Shown here: one piece after another, positions 11,340 through 24,157 of the stretch
How the letters are laid out: every line of letters starts with the position of its first letter
Numbering within the stretch: position 1 is the stretch's first letter
Assembly: GCA_019454045.1 (NCBI GenBank)
Contig: SKCR01026770.1
Span: 1 to 64,000, forward strand
DNA length: 64,000 nt
Direction: 5' to 3'
Source: Zanthoxylum bungeanum
Taxonomy: Eukaryota; Streptophyta; Magnoliopsida; Sapindales; Rutaceae
Notes under the pieces: model-generated
Databases searched by the model: none
What the model was told of the DNA's origin: nothing
What the model saw: the letters and a program-made list of their open reading frames with translations, nothing else
Translations under genes and position numbers: made by a program

Positions 11340-11770
11340 TTCGATGCATAGGATCCGTGAGAAGCATAACACGGGGATGGATGATACCCCCGTGGCGATT
11401 GCTTGCTCCAGTGTTACCGAACATAAGGAGGAATATGCCCTTAATGTGTCGAACACTCTTTGATCCTCACTTACCCGATGTAATGGATCCGTGAGAAAGC
11501 ATAGCACGGGGAGTGATGATGCCCCCGTGACGATTGCTAGCTCCAGTGATATCGGACCTAAGGAGGAATGTTCCCTTAGTATCCCGGACACTCTTTGATC
11601 CATTCATCATTTTGATCCAAGAGAGGCGCAGCACCGGGAGAGGTTGTGCCCCTGTGGCGTGTGCCTACTCCAGCACGGTAAGGAGGAGCCCTCGCACAAA
11701 TACACAGGATCCACAGTGACCTGATGTATAGAGGATGTGCCATTACCATTTTAAACGCTCTCTGATCCAA
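11340..11770. repeat. ~134-bp repeat in Tat 3' region
   Basis: GGATCCGTGAGAA recurs at 11351 and 11485, followed each time by a CACGGGG...CCCCCGTG inverted word and an ACTCTTTGATCC end. A third, weaker copy follows to about 11770. Confidence 0.7.
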
Positions 11771-12039
11771 ATCCTGGTTCGCCGGGACACTGAATTGAAA
11801 GATTCAGAATTGTGTTTTGGAGGCCTCGGACAGGACGCTGTTTTGAGGCATTCGTGCTGTTGTTTACATTTGTAAAAAAATTTTTTGGGACAAGTGTTGA
11901 GTCACCCTCACCTTTTGATCTTATTTTCCAAAGTTTTGTTTTTATTTTTTCGCCGGTCTGGCAAAGGGGACGCCCGTGCCAGATTGGGGTAGGACTGTAT
12001 AGGTTTACTCACTTCCCTCCTATGCAAATCCCAAAGATT

Positions 12040-12535
12040 ACTCAGCTCGGGGCTGGATTTCATTCCGCCGAGGCCACTCGGTTATCCAGCTCGGGGTTGA
12101 ATTTTGTTCCGCCGAGGCCGCTTGGTCACTCGGTTCGGGGCTGGATTTCATTCCGCTGAGACCTCTATGTACCACTGGCTCGGGGTCGGGTTACGTCCCA
12201 CCGAGTCAGCACTTTTGGATTGGGGAGGCGTCATTCCCCCAGATCCAAATGCCTTTTTTAGCTCGGGGTCGGGTTACGTCCCACCGAGTCAAACCCTCCG
12301 GACTGGGGTCGGGACATCCCCCCAGGACCAAATGTTTCTCTAAGCTCGGGGTCGGGTTAAGTCCCACCGAGTCTATCGGCCCAGACTGGGGACGGAACAT
12401 CCCCCCAGGACCAAGTATTTCTCTCAGCTCGGGGTTAGGATATGTCCCACTAAACCCACCTGCTCGGACGAGGGACGGAACGTCCCCCCACAGCTAAAAG
12501 CTTCCTCCAGCTCGGGGTCGGCTCACAGGCAGGTC
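12040..12535. repeat. Second Tat array: 44-bp-like units, then an exact 83-bp period
   Basis: From 12045 to about 12175, units like those at 11.1 kb recur. From 12178 on, GCTCGGGG(T) starts at 12178, 12261, 12344, 12427 and 12510, an unvarying 83-bp spacing. Each longer unit combines the CTCGGGGTCGGGTTACGTCC word with a CTGGGG...CCCCCCAG inverted word. Confidence 0.8.
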
Positions 12536-12904
12536 TCGAATAGGCATGTGGAGGAAAACATTCATAACAGATTATAAAAGACAGAAGAAACACATAACTT
12601 GCATATTTAATTACAGACAAGATAAGTCTATCACAAGAAGAGAAAGGTTTGTCAAAGTCTACACGGGGCCCCGTTCGGGTTACCCCTTTTTTCAGTCAGC
12701 CCGCGCATGGGCAGATAACTCTCCTTCAGCAGGACCAGAGGGCGATTGGCTTGGCTCGACCTCAGGAGGAGGAACAACAACTTCCACATCGACACCCGGA
12801 GAGGCCTCGACAAATCCAATTTCAAGGGTCGGGGGGACTTCAGGTCGGGCCTCTTCAGCAGGAAGAACCTCAGGCCGGATCTCTTCTGTGGCAGAGGCAT
12901 CAGG

Positions 12905-14661
12905 TCAGTCTTCTTGAGGAGCTAGGAGGACCGGGGCAATCGAAATTGGGTCGGGATCCATCACCTCCTCGGGGGAAAGGGGCAGCCACTTCTGAAACTC
13001 CTCCTCGGACATTTCCCCTTTGCAAAAATGAATGGCTGCATGGATTGGCCCCATGTCTAGGTCGGGCAACACCGTGGGTATAATCTCAGCACAGTCACCG
13101 ACCCCTTCAAGACGGATTGCATCCCTCTCGACCTCCAACTCAGCCTCTTTCCTCTTAAGCTCATCACGAAGCCTCGCCAATTTTTCATCCTTGGCCCGCA
13201 CTTTAGATTGTTCACTGCACACCTCCACCTGCAAGACCCTAATCCGGCCTGAGCATCTTTCAAATCCTCTTTAGCAGCGTCGGCATTTTTCTTCTCCAAA
13301 GAAGCAGCGGCCCTAAAAGCTTTGTTTGTACTGATGGCCTCGACCGCGACTATCTCATGAATCTTTATCGCCTCTTCCCTATCAGCCAGCCTGGCCTCCA
13401 CTTCCGTGAGACGGTTTTGGAGCCTTTGGGCTTGACCGCCCTCAGCCAAAAGACTCAGAAAGAGGTCTTTATTCTTGGCCGTAAGGTAGTTCGCCTGCCA
13501 GAGGAAAACAGGGAAGTCAGGATACGAACTGGGACGAAGACTCATAATGGACATAGAGAAAAAGAAACTACCTTGGCCATTTGAGAGCACAATTCTGTTA
13601 CCAAGACCTCGGGAGAGATGTCCTCATACCTCGGAATCTCCTCCGGAGGAATCGCCTCGGCCAGTTCATTGATAGCCGGCACCAGATGAGAGGTGGTCTC
13701 CCGGATGTCCTTACCGAGGTCCTCTACACCAACGACCATGGTGCCCTTCTGTTTTTTAGAGGAACCCTCAGACGTCCTCTTCTCCTGCTCAGGACCTGTT
13801 CTGCCTCCATCTCCCGCCTAAGCTCGGTTTCCTCAATACCAAAAGGACGCTTCCTCCTCCTGGAAGGTCTTAGGGGGTTATCACGGCGGGTAGCATCACC
13901 AGTGGCGCCCTAGAAGGCAAAGAAAAGCCCTGAGAAGTCGGATGCTCTACCTCTTTGATCATTTTCCTGGTCTCAGAAGTTTCAGGCCGTCTCCGAGAGG
14001 TCCCGGCTCCACCATGGCCGGTTTTCTTTGAAGCACCAGTCAACCGATCAAGGTATTTTGGTTCTTCGACATACCTGCAAAAGCAAAGGCAAAAAAAGGG
14101 TATAGGACCCGAGCATACAAAAAAAAAGAGAACAAAGAGAGAAGAAGAGAGAGAAGAGACAAAATCAACATGCTAAATAAACGTGGGGTTAGCTAGAAGA
14201 TCAATAGAAATCTACCTATCCGACCAGGGACCTTGGGAGGAACGGCCCGAACAAGTCCCGATTCAGCAAATGCCGTATCATTTACCACTCCCTCCAATGG
14301 GCGGCATATCACCGAGCCCAGCCTACCCGCTTCTGGAACTATCGGGAGACCTTGGGAGCATCCCTCCAACAAGCTAGGAGGAATAGGAAAAAGGGTGAGA
14401 ATCCAAACATAAAAACTAAGGGCAGGAAAACTAAAGGTTAAACTCCTGACCTCCCGCTCTGAAGATGTCTGGGACCAATATCTTCACTTCATACGATCTC
14501 AGGGCCCATCCCCAATCTCCAGTGGCCCAGAACCAAAGATCTTTGAAATTCTTGTTGGAGTCAGGGAGTTTGCGGACAACGTTTGACGAGTCGGCATAGG
14601 CAGAAAGGTAGTACCAACCATGGTGAGTCTTTGGGTTGGCTTCAACCAGTATAACCTCTTC
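12905..14661 (-). pseudogene. Tat antisense ORF, downstream portion
   Basis: The minus strand carries the continuation of the antisense extra ORF whose start is at 24679. Next to the insertion point (14661 downward) it reads HHGWYYLSAYADSS and NFKDLWFWATGDWGW, the pattern of the plant 'putative gypsy-type transposon' family (PF04195-like). After low-complexity sequence a heptad-rich coiled coil follows at about 13240-13500 (QRLQNRLTEVEARLADREE), shifts frame near 13235, continues as KVRAKDEKLARLRDELKRK, and ends acidic at 12905. The function of such antisense ORFs is unknown. It is separated from its N-terminus by the nested LARD. Confidence 0.75.
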
Positions 14662-14666
14662 ACTTC

Positions 14667-16936
14667 TGTTGGGGTTGGTGCTCGAGCGCCAATTCGGATC
14701 GTATTTATGTCTGATTCATGAATACGAACACCCCCTTATTCCATAATATTACTTATTTATGGTTGCACCTCTTGTTCTTATATACGTATTCGATCTGATT
14801 ACGATTAGATTGAAACTAAATGTGGTTTAGTGATATGTATATATTAGATAAAGGCCCGATAATATATAATGCAGTACACAGTTAAAAAGTTAGTTTGTAA
14901 TTGACATTGGGAAGTGTCACTGCTATATGTATATTATCAAACATAGTTCCTGGTCAAGATTTGCTAACACGGGTCGGTTAGTCAAATCTGTTGAGACCAG
15001 TACATGTCGTATATCGAGACTTGGTCCGATGGTTTATCCTAATGAACCATGAGCCTAGGGAGACTCGTATAGACGTGTAGGTGTTTATAGTGGATAAACA
15101 CTGAACGGCTCACCGAAGATTCTTAATGGATGGTACGCCAACGTCAATAAGAATCTTCTCGGGTTGAGTAGCATAGTGGTCCTTCGACTTGAGATACCAC
15201 TGTGGATGTATGAGACATCCTCCACACTTAGATGGTAGTCACGTCACCGATCTATTTAGATCAGACCTCCGTCTGTTCGTTGGGTGTGGATCGATCCTCA
15301 GGATATCCTGTGTGTGTCAAGATAGGATCCGTCAGTTCTGTGTACAGAGCATAGGTAGTCCATATATTATTAGCAGTCTGTTAAATATGTGGCCACAGTA
15401 TACTTCGGAAGTAAGTTCCGAGTGTTATTTAGAGATTGCTGATAGATACGTCGACGAGATAATACCTATAGAGATTTGACGTTTACATCTATATCTCTGG
15501 GATTATCTGGATACCTGTGACGGAGGGATTATACGTATGTAATGACCTCGACCTGTATGATTCAGCTAGTTTATCCGTGATCGTCATAATCTACGGGTGG
15601 ATAGATTATGGACATGAAATTGGATTTCATGACGGATATACCTGAATCTAGAGAGTCTCAATAATGAAACATACTCGTAGAGCACTAGGGCAACTTTTAT
15701 GAATAATGATGATTATTTATAAATCGTTTAATCGTTAAACGAAAAATACATGCGAACGGGCCGAACCGTTATTTCCTAATTAATGTGTATTTGTATTTAA
15801 TATATGATATTATTAAATACACATTAATAAATAGTCAAATAAAGGTATTTGACATATATCATCAATATATGTATTTGAGATATTTAAAGTAAATATAATA
15901 CATATATTTGATATATTTGTATTTAATTAATTATTTAATTATTTAATTGTTAAATGATTAATATAATTAAAATATAAATATCTCACCAAATGATAAGTTA
16001 GGAAATGATTATAAGTGTAAATGTTTGACTTTACATTAAAGGAAAAGTTGAGAGAAAAGCTTGAAGGCTAAAGGAGAAAAGGGCTTGAAAACTTGGATTT
16101 TTAAGTTTCTTTAAAGCTTCAACATGGAAATTGTTCTAACATACTTGGCATCATTTTGTGTTGCTTTGATGTTTCTTTCTTCTTTTATAGTTTATGTTTA
16201 TTTGGTTTGGAACTTTGATGAAAGTGATGAGCATGTATAAGAGAAAGCTTGTGACTAGTGTAGTTATAAGTATTCTTTTATGGTTTGGGAACCTTGTTGC
16301 CATTCTAGAGTTGTTGACCCACTCTTAAATGACCTAGAATTTTCTATAGTTGTTTCATTGTGTTGAGACTTGATTTGGATGGAAGAAACATGATTGAAGT
16401 ATTAGATTTAACCAATTTGGTCTAATTTGTCCAATTTGATGAAATTGAAAAATTAGGGTTCATGACCAATTCCAAATTTGGGGCTTTTCATATATGTTGT
16501 GCATTTGGATGTGTATATGATGCATATAAAGTTTCATGTCCATTGGATTACATCTTGATGTGTTTTGATGCATGAAATGACAAAGTGCACAAAATGGGAC
16601 ATTTGTGGTGCATTCGGCCTTATGAGTCAAAATGGGATTTTTTTTTGGTTTTTTGGTGTTTGATGTTTTGAACATGCTAAGTTCATCTTAGAAATGATTT
16701 AGAATCATTCAAAATTGATTAGATCAATTTCGGACTAAAATGGACAAAATACCAATGTAAGGGCATTTCGGTAAATTCACTTAATATGATTCATTTGAAT
16801 TTTATTTCATAATTTGATTATTGGATAATTAAATAAATATGTTATTTAATGAATCCAGAGAAAAAGTTTGAAACCGGAAGATCGATTCTTCCGCCGCTTC
16901 CGCTGCGTTACCGGATTCAGCCCCTAAAAACCTACA
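14667..16936 (+). repeat. 5' LTR of LARD
   Basis: 2270 bp. Nearly identical to the 3' LTR but lacking about 340 bp that the 3' LTR has at roughly 22920-23262; the gap falls near 16036, at AAAGGAAAAG/TTGAGAG. Confidence 0.9.
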
Positions 16937-16939
16937 AAA

Positions 16940-16951
16940 TGGTATCAGAGC
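16940..16951 (+). other. LARD primer binding site, tRNA-iMet
   Basis: TGGTATCAGAGC, three bases after the 5' LTR, is the standard complement of the initiator tRNA-Met 3' end. Confidence 0.9.
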
Positions 16952-19900
16952 GAGTCTGATTCTAGGCCTCCATAAATGATTAGCTTGTTTTATTTAATGT
17001 TTAATCATGTTTTCTTGACTTTATACATGCATGTTATAATCTAATTTGATTAGATTTAGGTTGTATGACACTTAATGAATATCCCCGCTTAATAAGGTTT
17101 TAAAGTAACTAGTATTTGGAATACTTGTTTCTTGGTCCGTCTTGTCAATACGGTTTATAAATATCTTTTCGTTGTCTACATCCGAGACCGTGCCTCTGCT
17201 GTGAGGGTGTAGCTGATAGAAATTTATTTATGCCGAATGTATATTAGATACTAGATAAATTCAAGCGAAAGCGGAATCCTGAACGTGCCCTAGCTGTCAG
17301 GGTTACGCAAGTAACTTGAGTTTATCATTGACAAGTTTAACCTTGGTACGTCTCTTTGTGGGCCTGCCTTCGCAGCGACAACGAGAAACGACCAGGACCG
17401 GAACCTCGGAGTCACTGGTGAGTGATTGACAATTAGTTGTCTACCTGTGAATATACGTAGGCGAGACCGTGCCTCTGCTGGTGTGAGTCGAAATATATTC
17501 ATGGGGTCCTCTTTCCACTATGGAATTCGATTTAATTATTGAATTCTCGTCTTTCCGTTGGGGATTACGGAATTACGTAAAAATAGTGGGAGGCACTGCT
17601 AAGTTTAAAATATTCCATAACTTAGGCAGTGTATGTTGTTATGGAAATTGTCGCTTGTTTGTTTCCTTATTCTATTGTTTAATAGAATTAAACTTTTATT
17701 TACTGCACACATATTTGATATGTTATCTGATTATACTCTTGGTTGCAGTCATTCTAGAATGGTTCTAGATTTACTAGACTAGGATATTATTAGATTAGTC
17801 TAAACCATCAGGAACTGTTGTTCCGATTTTCTTGAAAAATAAAGATGAGTTAATGACTTAGTTTCTAAGTCATGATAGATAATCTAGATAGATATCCCCT
17901 TTAGGATATAATACTTTAGAGACAATAGTTCTTATGCAGTAGAATTGACTTGAATTAGTTCATGTCTCGAGATTCTTGACTGGCATTTAGAAAGCCCTAT
18001 TAGGTATTTGTTTATCTAGTAATGACGTTTCTAAGCTTTAATTACCTTTAGAGGTAATGTGTCTGACACAATTTGCTAATCAGTTATTTACAATTGTTTG
18101 TGAATTTGAATGCAAATAGTAAAGCTAAAGAAAGGAGATGCGTATATTTGTGTATAGAAAATATCGATTTTCACAATACTACAACTATAGGTATTGGATA
18201 CCAGATCTCCTGTCTAGTTATTTGAAATATTGGTTAACGATTGTTTTGATATTTGATATCGGAACTTGCGACTATTGGATAGTCACTTGTTCTTTATAAA
18301 CAATGTTACATATTTTAAATAACTAGTAGTGTCATTGACATAGAGATAAACATTAAGAAAAATTATTCGGTAAAATAAATAATTTAGAAACGGTGCTTTA
18401 TGAGTTTAATCACTTAAGCATTTGATGCTTATTCCGTATGGTAAATGATGGTTTGATACTAGATCACACTACACATCCTTATCCATTTAATGAATATTGT
18501 ATTCAGGAAAGTGATTAAGATCTCGTTTAACTAATGATTGTCATTGGACCACCAAATTATTTAACTGATACATTGGATGTATGTAGTTTATAAATAATAA
18601 TTGCTTAAGATAGTTTTCTTTATTTCGTAACTTAGTTGATGAATTGTCATAACTTAGTTACGTGTTTCTGAAGGAACACATATTGAAAGTCTTGAAAGTA
18701 TCAAGTACTTTCAATTCGTTCTGATGAAACGTAGATTGAACATTTTTGACTTGTTCAAATTATATTCAATCTAAAGGTTTTAGAGAATTCTATCCTCAAA
18801 ATTCATAACATGTCTTTGAACTGTTCAAAGATCTTTGATACGATCAAACGTATGAATTTAAAGCAATTAGTTCTAAGGTTATTTAGTGAATATGATTCAT
18901 ATTCAATATTGTTCTTCCACGATTCCATCTTGATGGAATTGAGTAGTGGGAGCAATCGAATCTTATATGATTTGATTCGTCTGATATTGAAAGTTACCGA
19001 ATTAGTTTCAATACTCTTGGGGGTTATACTCCAGTAACACTAATTCGTCTCTTTAATTAATGTTCCATTATTTTCTACAGTTGCATATATGATATGTATA
19101 GGTAGAAAATTTGAATCTTGAAAAGTTTGAGATTTCAATCTTTCTTTTATATAATAGTTATATAATGGAAATTACTTACACCTCGGAGGTATAAGTAAAA
19201 GTTTATCGTTTATTCTGTTAATAGAATATTGTATTCTATTTAATAGAATATCTTTCCTACGATTCTAAGTAATAAAATCGTTTTATTACTTGGTGTGTAA
19301 CATCAGATGTTAACTATTGTAGAAAAGACTTGACTTATTGAAGTCAAATGTGAGAATGATAAATTATAATGGAACTACGTAATTAATAAGATGAAACAAC
19401 CCTATACATCTTCCGTACAAGTCCAATAGGATAACAGAATCATTCACGAGTATTTGATACTTAATGGTTCCGTTGTTTTTTATTGAAGAAAAATTATCCT
19501 ATAACTTGTAATGGAAGCGATATTTGATATCGATTCTGGAAGTTCACCATTGAACCTTAGATCTAAGATTGTTCATAGCTTACTATGATCAAGTTTTGAA
19601 CTGATTACGCTTTCATTATGAATTAGTTCATGATATGTGCTAATTGTTTGCACAACGGAAGCAATGTGAGCTTTTTAAAGGTTTGACCTTTATAGTATGA
19701 CAGTGAGAAAAGTTATAATCAGCAATCTATTGTAGATTCTGAGAAAACTTATCTCTAGTCACACTAATTGAACAATTAAAGAATATTGGTTAATGTTGAT
19801 AATAAAACTGTATATTTTAGCTAAAGAATGCAAAAAGTAAGTCACAATATGAACGTTGAGGATGATTTAAAAAAGTGTTGTGAGACTATGAGGAGATCTA

Positions 19901-21529
19901 CATTCATTTAATTGTAGTTCGGATGAGTATGTTTGCTAATATGTCGCAGGTTTATTTAGCTACGGAATAGAAATGTGATTCCTCGGACTTATTCAAGAGG
20001 TTAATTGATGCTTGTTTCTGATTCGAGCATCGCATTGATTTGATATGTCAATGAGTAAATTGAATATAATACTCATATCTATATGTTAACTGGGGAGGAT
20101 GATATTGCTTCGGTTTGAGTTATCACAATTAAATATGAGCTTAGATAGTTATTAGATATCATAATAATTAAGAATACAATCAACTTTACTCAAAGTGATA
20201 AGATCTGTTTTTATAGTTACATTGGGAAACAAAAAAAGAAAATCATAGGTTGAGCTCCAAAGTCCGTAGCGAAATGCCAAAGTGGCGTTTTTGGATGACT
20301 TATTCAGATAAGAGATCATTGTGATTTCCTTATTTGAAGAATTCATTCTGAAATGGCCCTAGAGTTTGTGTTCTGCTGAGATCGCGTTTAGTGTGTTAGC
20401 TTATAGAGCCTATTTAGACTCGGATAATCTTTCAGAAGTATGTGTTCTCTATTTTTGATATCGTCAGATTGTCTGATCTTGTCAAAGTATAAAATACATA
20501 TGTGATTAGAAGGGTTAGGGGAGCGTACATATTACTTTTAGTGTTATATCTTAACGACATTGTCATTATTATAGTAATAAATGAGATGTTATGAGGGTAA
20601 AAGATTACCTAAGTTTCTTTACTCCGTGATAAAAGGGTAGTAGTCTCTTTTATATACGATAAAAAGTTTTATATAAGATATAAAACCAAGAGACTTGTGA
20701 GATACTCCTATAGTCGTACATAGATATGATCTAATGAGAGACATAACAAGGCTATCTGTATGACATTAGTATAACTGTTCGACAGTTATTGTGTGTCTTA
20801 TATAAAGTATTCATTTTTCGTAAAGGATGATCCTTTTCGAAAGAGATATTGATTAGAATTCTAATCAATCTTATGTATCATTTGATGATGACATAATAAA
20901 TACTTTATAATGTGCGATTATATATTGATTTAATCGTAACTGTTACGAGTTATTTTGACATCCTATAGACATATGGATGGATCTTGAAACACGTTCTTTG
21001 TGATCTTTGAGATATTAAGAACGAGTTTAAATAATGGAAAATATAGTCTGAACCATTAGGGTCAATAGTTTTGAGACTAATTATTGACGTTAGACAGTCT
21101 ACGTCATAAAGAGTCAGAAAGATGCAGTGGGAGTGTCACGAAGGATTCTACTAACTGGTAGAGTTAGATGCACTTATGAAGTATTGACTTTGAAGTTGCA
21201 TAGTGACCTTTTAATTAGAAGTTTTAAATTGGTGTTGTGCTTGCGGTTGTCCTCATAATATTTTTGGATTTGATCCCTAAATACTTGGACAACTTAGTAG
21301 CTGTAGCATAATACAGATGTAGCATCAGAGTCATATTAATGTATAATCTAGATTCTACAAAATATGAATGATACTGACTAAGGGAAACGATGGAGTTTGT
21401 TTGACAACTCAATATGTCATAGCGGACTTGTTTTGTTGCCTACCTCTTAAGTACTGGGTGAGCTTTTGAGGACTATGTGCATACGATGCACATTGAGACG
21501 TGTATATGATACCGTGGATTGGCACTAGA

Positions 21530-21543
21530 GCAAGTGGGAGAAA
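21530..21543 (+). other. LARD polypurine tract
   Basis: GCAAGTGGGAGAAA directly precedes the 3' LTR, the usual start for plus-strand synthesis. Confidence 0.8.
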
Positions 21544-21544
21544 T

Positions 21545-24152
21545 TGTTGGGGTTGGTGCTCGGAGCGCCAATTCGGACCGTATTTATGTCTGATTCATGA
21601 ATACGAACACCCCCTTATTCCATAATATTATTATTTATGGTTGCACCTCTTGTTCTTATATACGTATTCGATCTGATTACGATTAGATTGAAACTAAATG
21701 TGGTTTAGTGATATGTATATATTAGACAAAGGCCCGATAATATATAATGCAGTACACACTTACAAAGTTAGTTTGTAATTGACATTGGGAAGTGTCACTG
21801 CTATATATATTATCAAACATAGTTCCTGGTCAAGATTGCTAACACGGGTCGGTTAGTCAAATCCGTTGAGACCAGTACATGTCGTATATCGAGACTTGGT
21901 CCGATGGTTTATCCTAATGAACCATGAGTCTAGGGAGACTCGTATAGACGTGTAGGTGTTTATGTGGATAAACACTGAACGGCTCACCGAAGATTCTTAA
22001 TGGATGGTACGCCAACGTCAATAAGAATCTTCTCGGGTTGAGTAGCATAGTGGTCCTTCGACTTGAGATACCACTGTGGATGTATGAGACATCCTCCACA
22101 CTTAGATGGCAGTCACGTCACCGATCTATTTAGATCAGACCTCCGCCTGTTCGTTGGTGTGGATCGATCCTCAGGATATCCTGTGTGTGTCAAGATAGGA
22201 TCCGTCAGTTCTGTGTACAGAGCATAGGTAGTCCATATATTATTAGCAGTCTGTTAAATATGTGGCCACAGTATACTTCGGAAGTAAGTTCCGAGTGTTA
22301 TTTAGAGATTGCTAATAGATACGTCGACGAGATAATACCTATAGAGATTTGACGTTTACATCTATATCTCTGGGATTATCTGGATACCTGTGACGGAGGG
22401 ATTATACGTATGTAATGACCTCGACCTGTATGATTCAGCTAGTTTATCCGTGATCGTCATAATCTACGGGTGGATAGATTATGGACATGAAATTGGATTT
22501 CATGACGGATATACCTGAATCTAGAGAGTCTCAATAATGAAACATACTCGTAGAGCACTAGGCAACTTTTATGAATAATGATGATTATTTAAAATCGTTT
22601 AATCGTTAAACGAAAAATACATGCGAACGGGCCGAACCGTTATTTCCTAATTAATGTGTATTTGTATTTAATATATATATATTATTAAATACACATTAAT
22701 AAATAGTCAAATAAAGGTATTTGACATATATCATCAATATATGTATTTGAGATATTTAAAGTAAATATAATACATATATTTGATATATTTGTATTTAATT
22801 AATTATTTAATTATTTAATTGTTAAATGATTAATATAATTAAAATATAAATATCTCACCAAATGATAAAGTTAGGAAATGATTATAAGTGTAAATGTTTG
22901 ACTTTACATTAAAGGAAAAGGTTGTCAAATTGAATTTGACTTCCTTGGATATTTATTTTAAATTGTTAAAATTAAAATATTTTTTCCTTTATTTTTTTGC
23001 TAAATTTCGGCCAAGACCTTAAATAAATATAAGTGTTATATTTTTAAGTTGCAATTGTTGACTTAGTTGAATAATTCATTAAAGTGTAATGATTTTAAAA
23101 CAAGTTGACAAGTTGTAACTTTAATGAAACAAAAATAATATCTAGATATTATTTCTTCACCAAATTTCGGCAAGGCTTATTTGGAGGAGGTATATATTGT
23201 TTTTTGTTTCATTTTTAGGGTTTAAGAAGTTCATATACACAAAATAAACATAAAAGAAAGTTGAGAGAAAAGCTTGAAGGCTAAAGGAGAAAAGGCTTGA
23301 AAACTTGGATTTTGTATCTTTCTTTAAAGCTTTCAACATGGAAATGTTTCTAACATACTGGCATCATTTTGTGTTGCTTGATGTTCTTTCTTCTTTTATA
23401 GTTTATGTTTATTTGGTTTTGAACTTTGATGAAAGTGATGAGCATGTAAATGGAGAAAGCTTGTGACTAGTGTAGTTATAAGTATTCTTTTATGGTTTTG
23501 GAACCTTGTTGCCATTCTAGAGTTGTTGACCCACTATTAAATGACCTATAATTGTTCTATAGTTGTTTCATTGTGTTGAGACTTGATTTGGATGGAAGAA
23601 ACATGATTGAAGTATTAGATTTAACCAATTTGGTCTAATTTGTCCAATTTGATGAAATTGAAAAATTAGGGTTCATGACCAATTCCAAATTTGGGGCTTT
23701 TCATATATGTTGTGCATTTGGATTTGTATATGATGCATATAAAGTTTCATGTCCATTGGATTACATCTTGATGTGTTTTGATGCATGAAATGACAAAGTG
23801 CACAAAATGGGACATTTGTGGTGCATTCGGCCTTATGAGTCAAAATGGGATTTTTGGTTGCTTTTGGTGTTTTGATGTTTTGAACATGCTAAGTTCATCT
23901 TAGAAATGATTTAGAATCATTCAAAATTGATTAGATCAATTTCGGACTAAAATGGACAAAATACCAATGTAAGGGCATTTCGGTAAATTCACTTAAATAT
24001 GATTCATTTGAATTTTATTTCATAATTTGATTATTGGATAATTAAATAAATATGTTTATTTAATGAATCCAAGAAAAATTTTTGAAACCGGAAGATTCGA
24101 TCTTCCGCCGCTTCCGCTGCGTTACCGGATTCAGCCCCTAAAAACCCCTACA
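21545..24152 (+). repeat. 3' LTR of LARD
   Basis: 2608 bp. Its first 1.3 kb also holds perfect inverted repeats: 22458-22483 (9-bp arms, 8-nt loop), 22486-22504 (8, TGG) and 22596-22612 (7, TCG). A long one near 22650-22705 pairs two 13-14-bp arms around TTAATGTGTATTT. Confidence 0.9.
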
Positions 24153-24157
24153 ACTTC

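Larger units (their letters stand above)
16937..21544. repeat. LARD interior packed with short perfect inverted repeats
   Basis: No gene is visible. Perfect inverted repeats with tiny loops occur throughout. Examples (arm length, loop): 17041-17053 (5, TTG); 17709-17723 (6, TTG); 17853-17873 (9, TTT); 18415-18431 (7, TTG); 18692-18714 (9, TCAAG); 18813-18831 (8, CTG); 18887-18905 (8, ATT); 18922-18939 (8, TT); 19147-19165 (8, TAG); 19220-19240 (9, TTG); 19267-19291 (11, TCG); 19518-19532 (6, TTG); 19676-19692 (7, TTG); 20848-20869 (22-bp palindrome, no loop); 21475-21493 (8, ACG). A direct repeat GAGACCGTGCCTCTGCTG lies at 17184 and 17463. Confidence 0.8.
14667..24152 (+). mobile_element. Non-coding LTR retrotransposon (LARD) nested in the Tat element
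   Basis: Bounded by LTRs 14667-16936 and 21545-24152 (TGTTGGGG...CCTACA), with a perfect 5-bp target duplication ACTTC at 14662-14666 and 24153-24157. A tRNA-iMet primer site and a polypurine tract are in place. The 4.6-kb interior (16937-21544) has no recognisable gag or pol in any frame and only short open frames, so mobility must have been supplied in trans. The size class (long LTRs, several kb of non-coding interior) fits a large retrotransposon derivative. The interior and the first half of each LTR are unusually rich in perfect short inverted repeats. Confidence 0.9.

Noticed and set aside
16937..21544. Hidden gag-pol in the LARD interior
   Set aside because: No RT, integrase or protease motif in any frame; longest open frames are under 100 codons.
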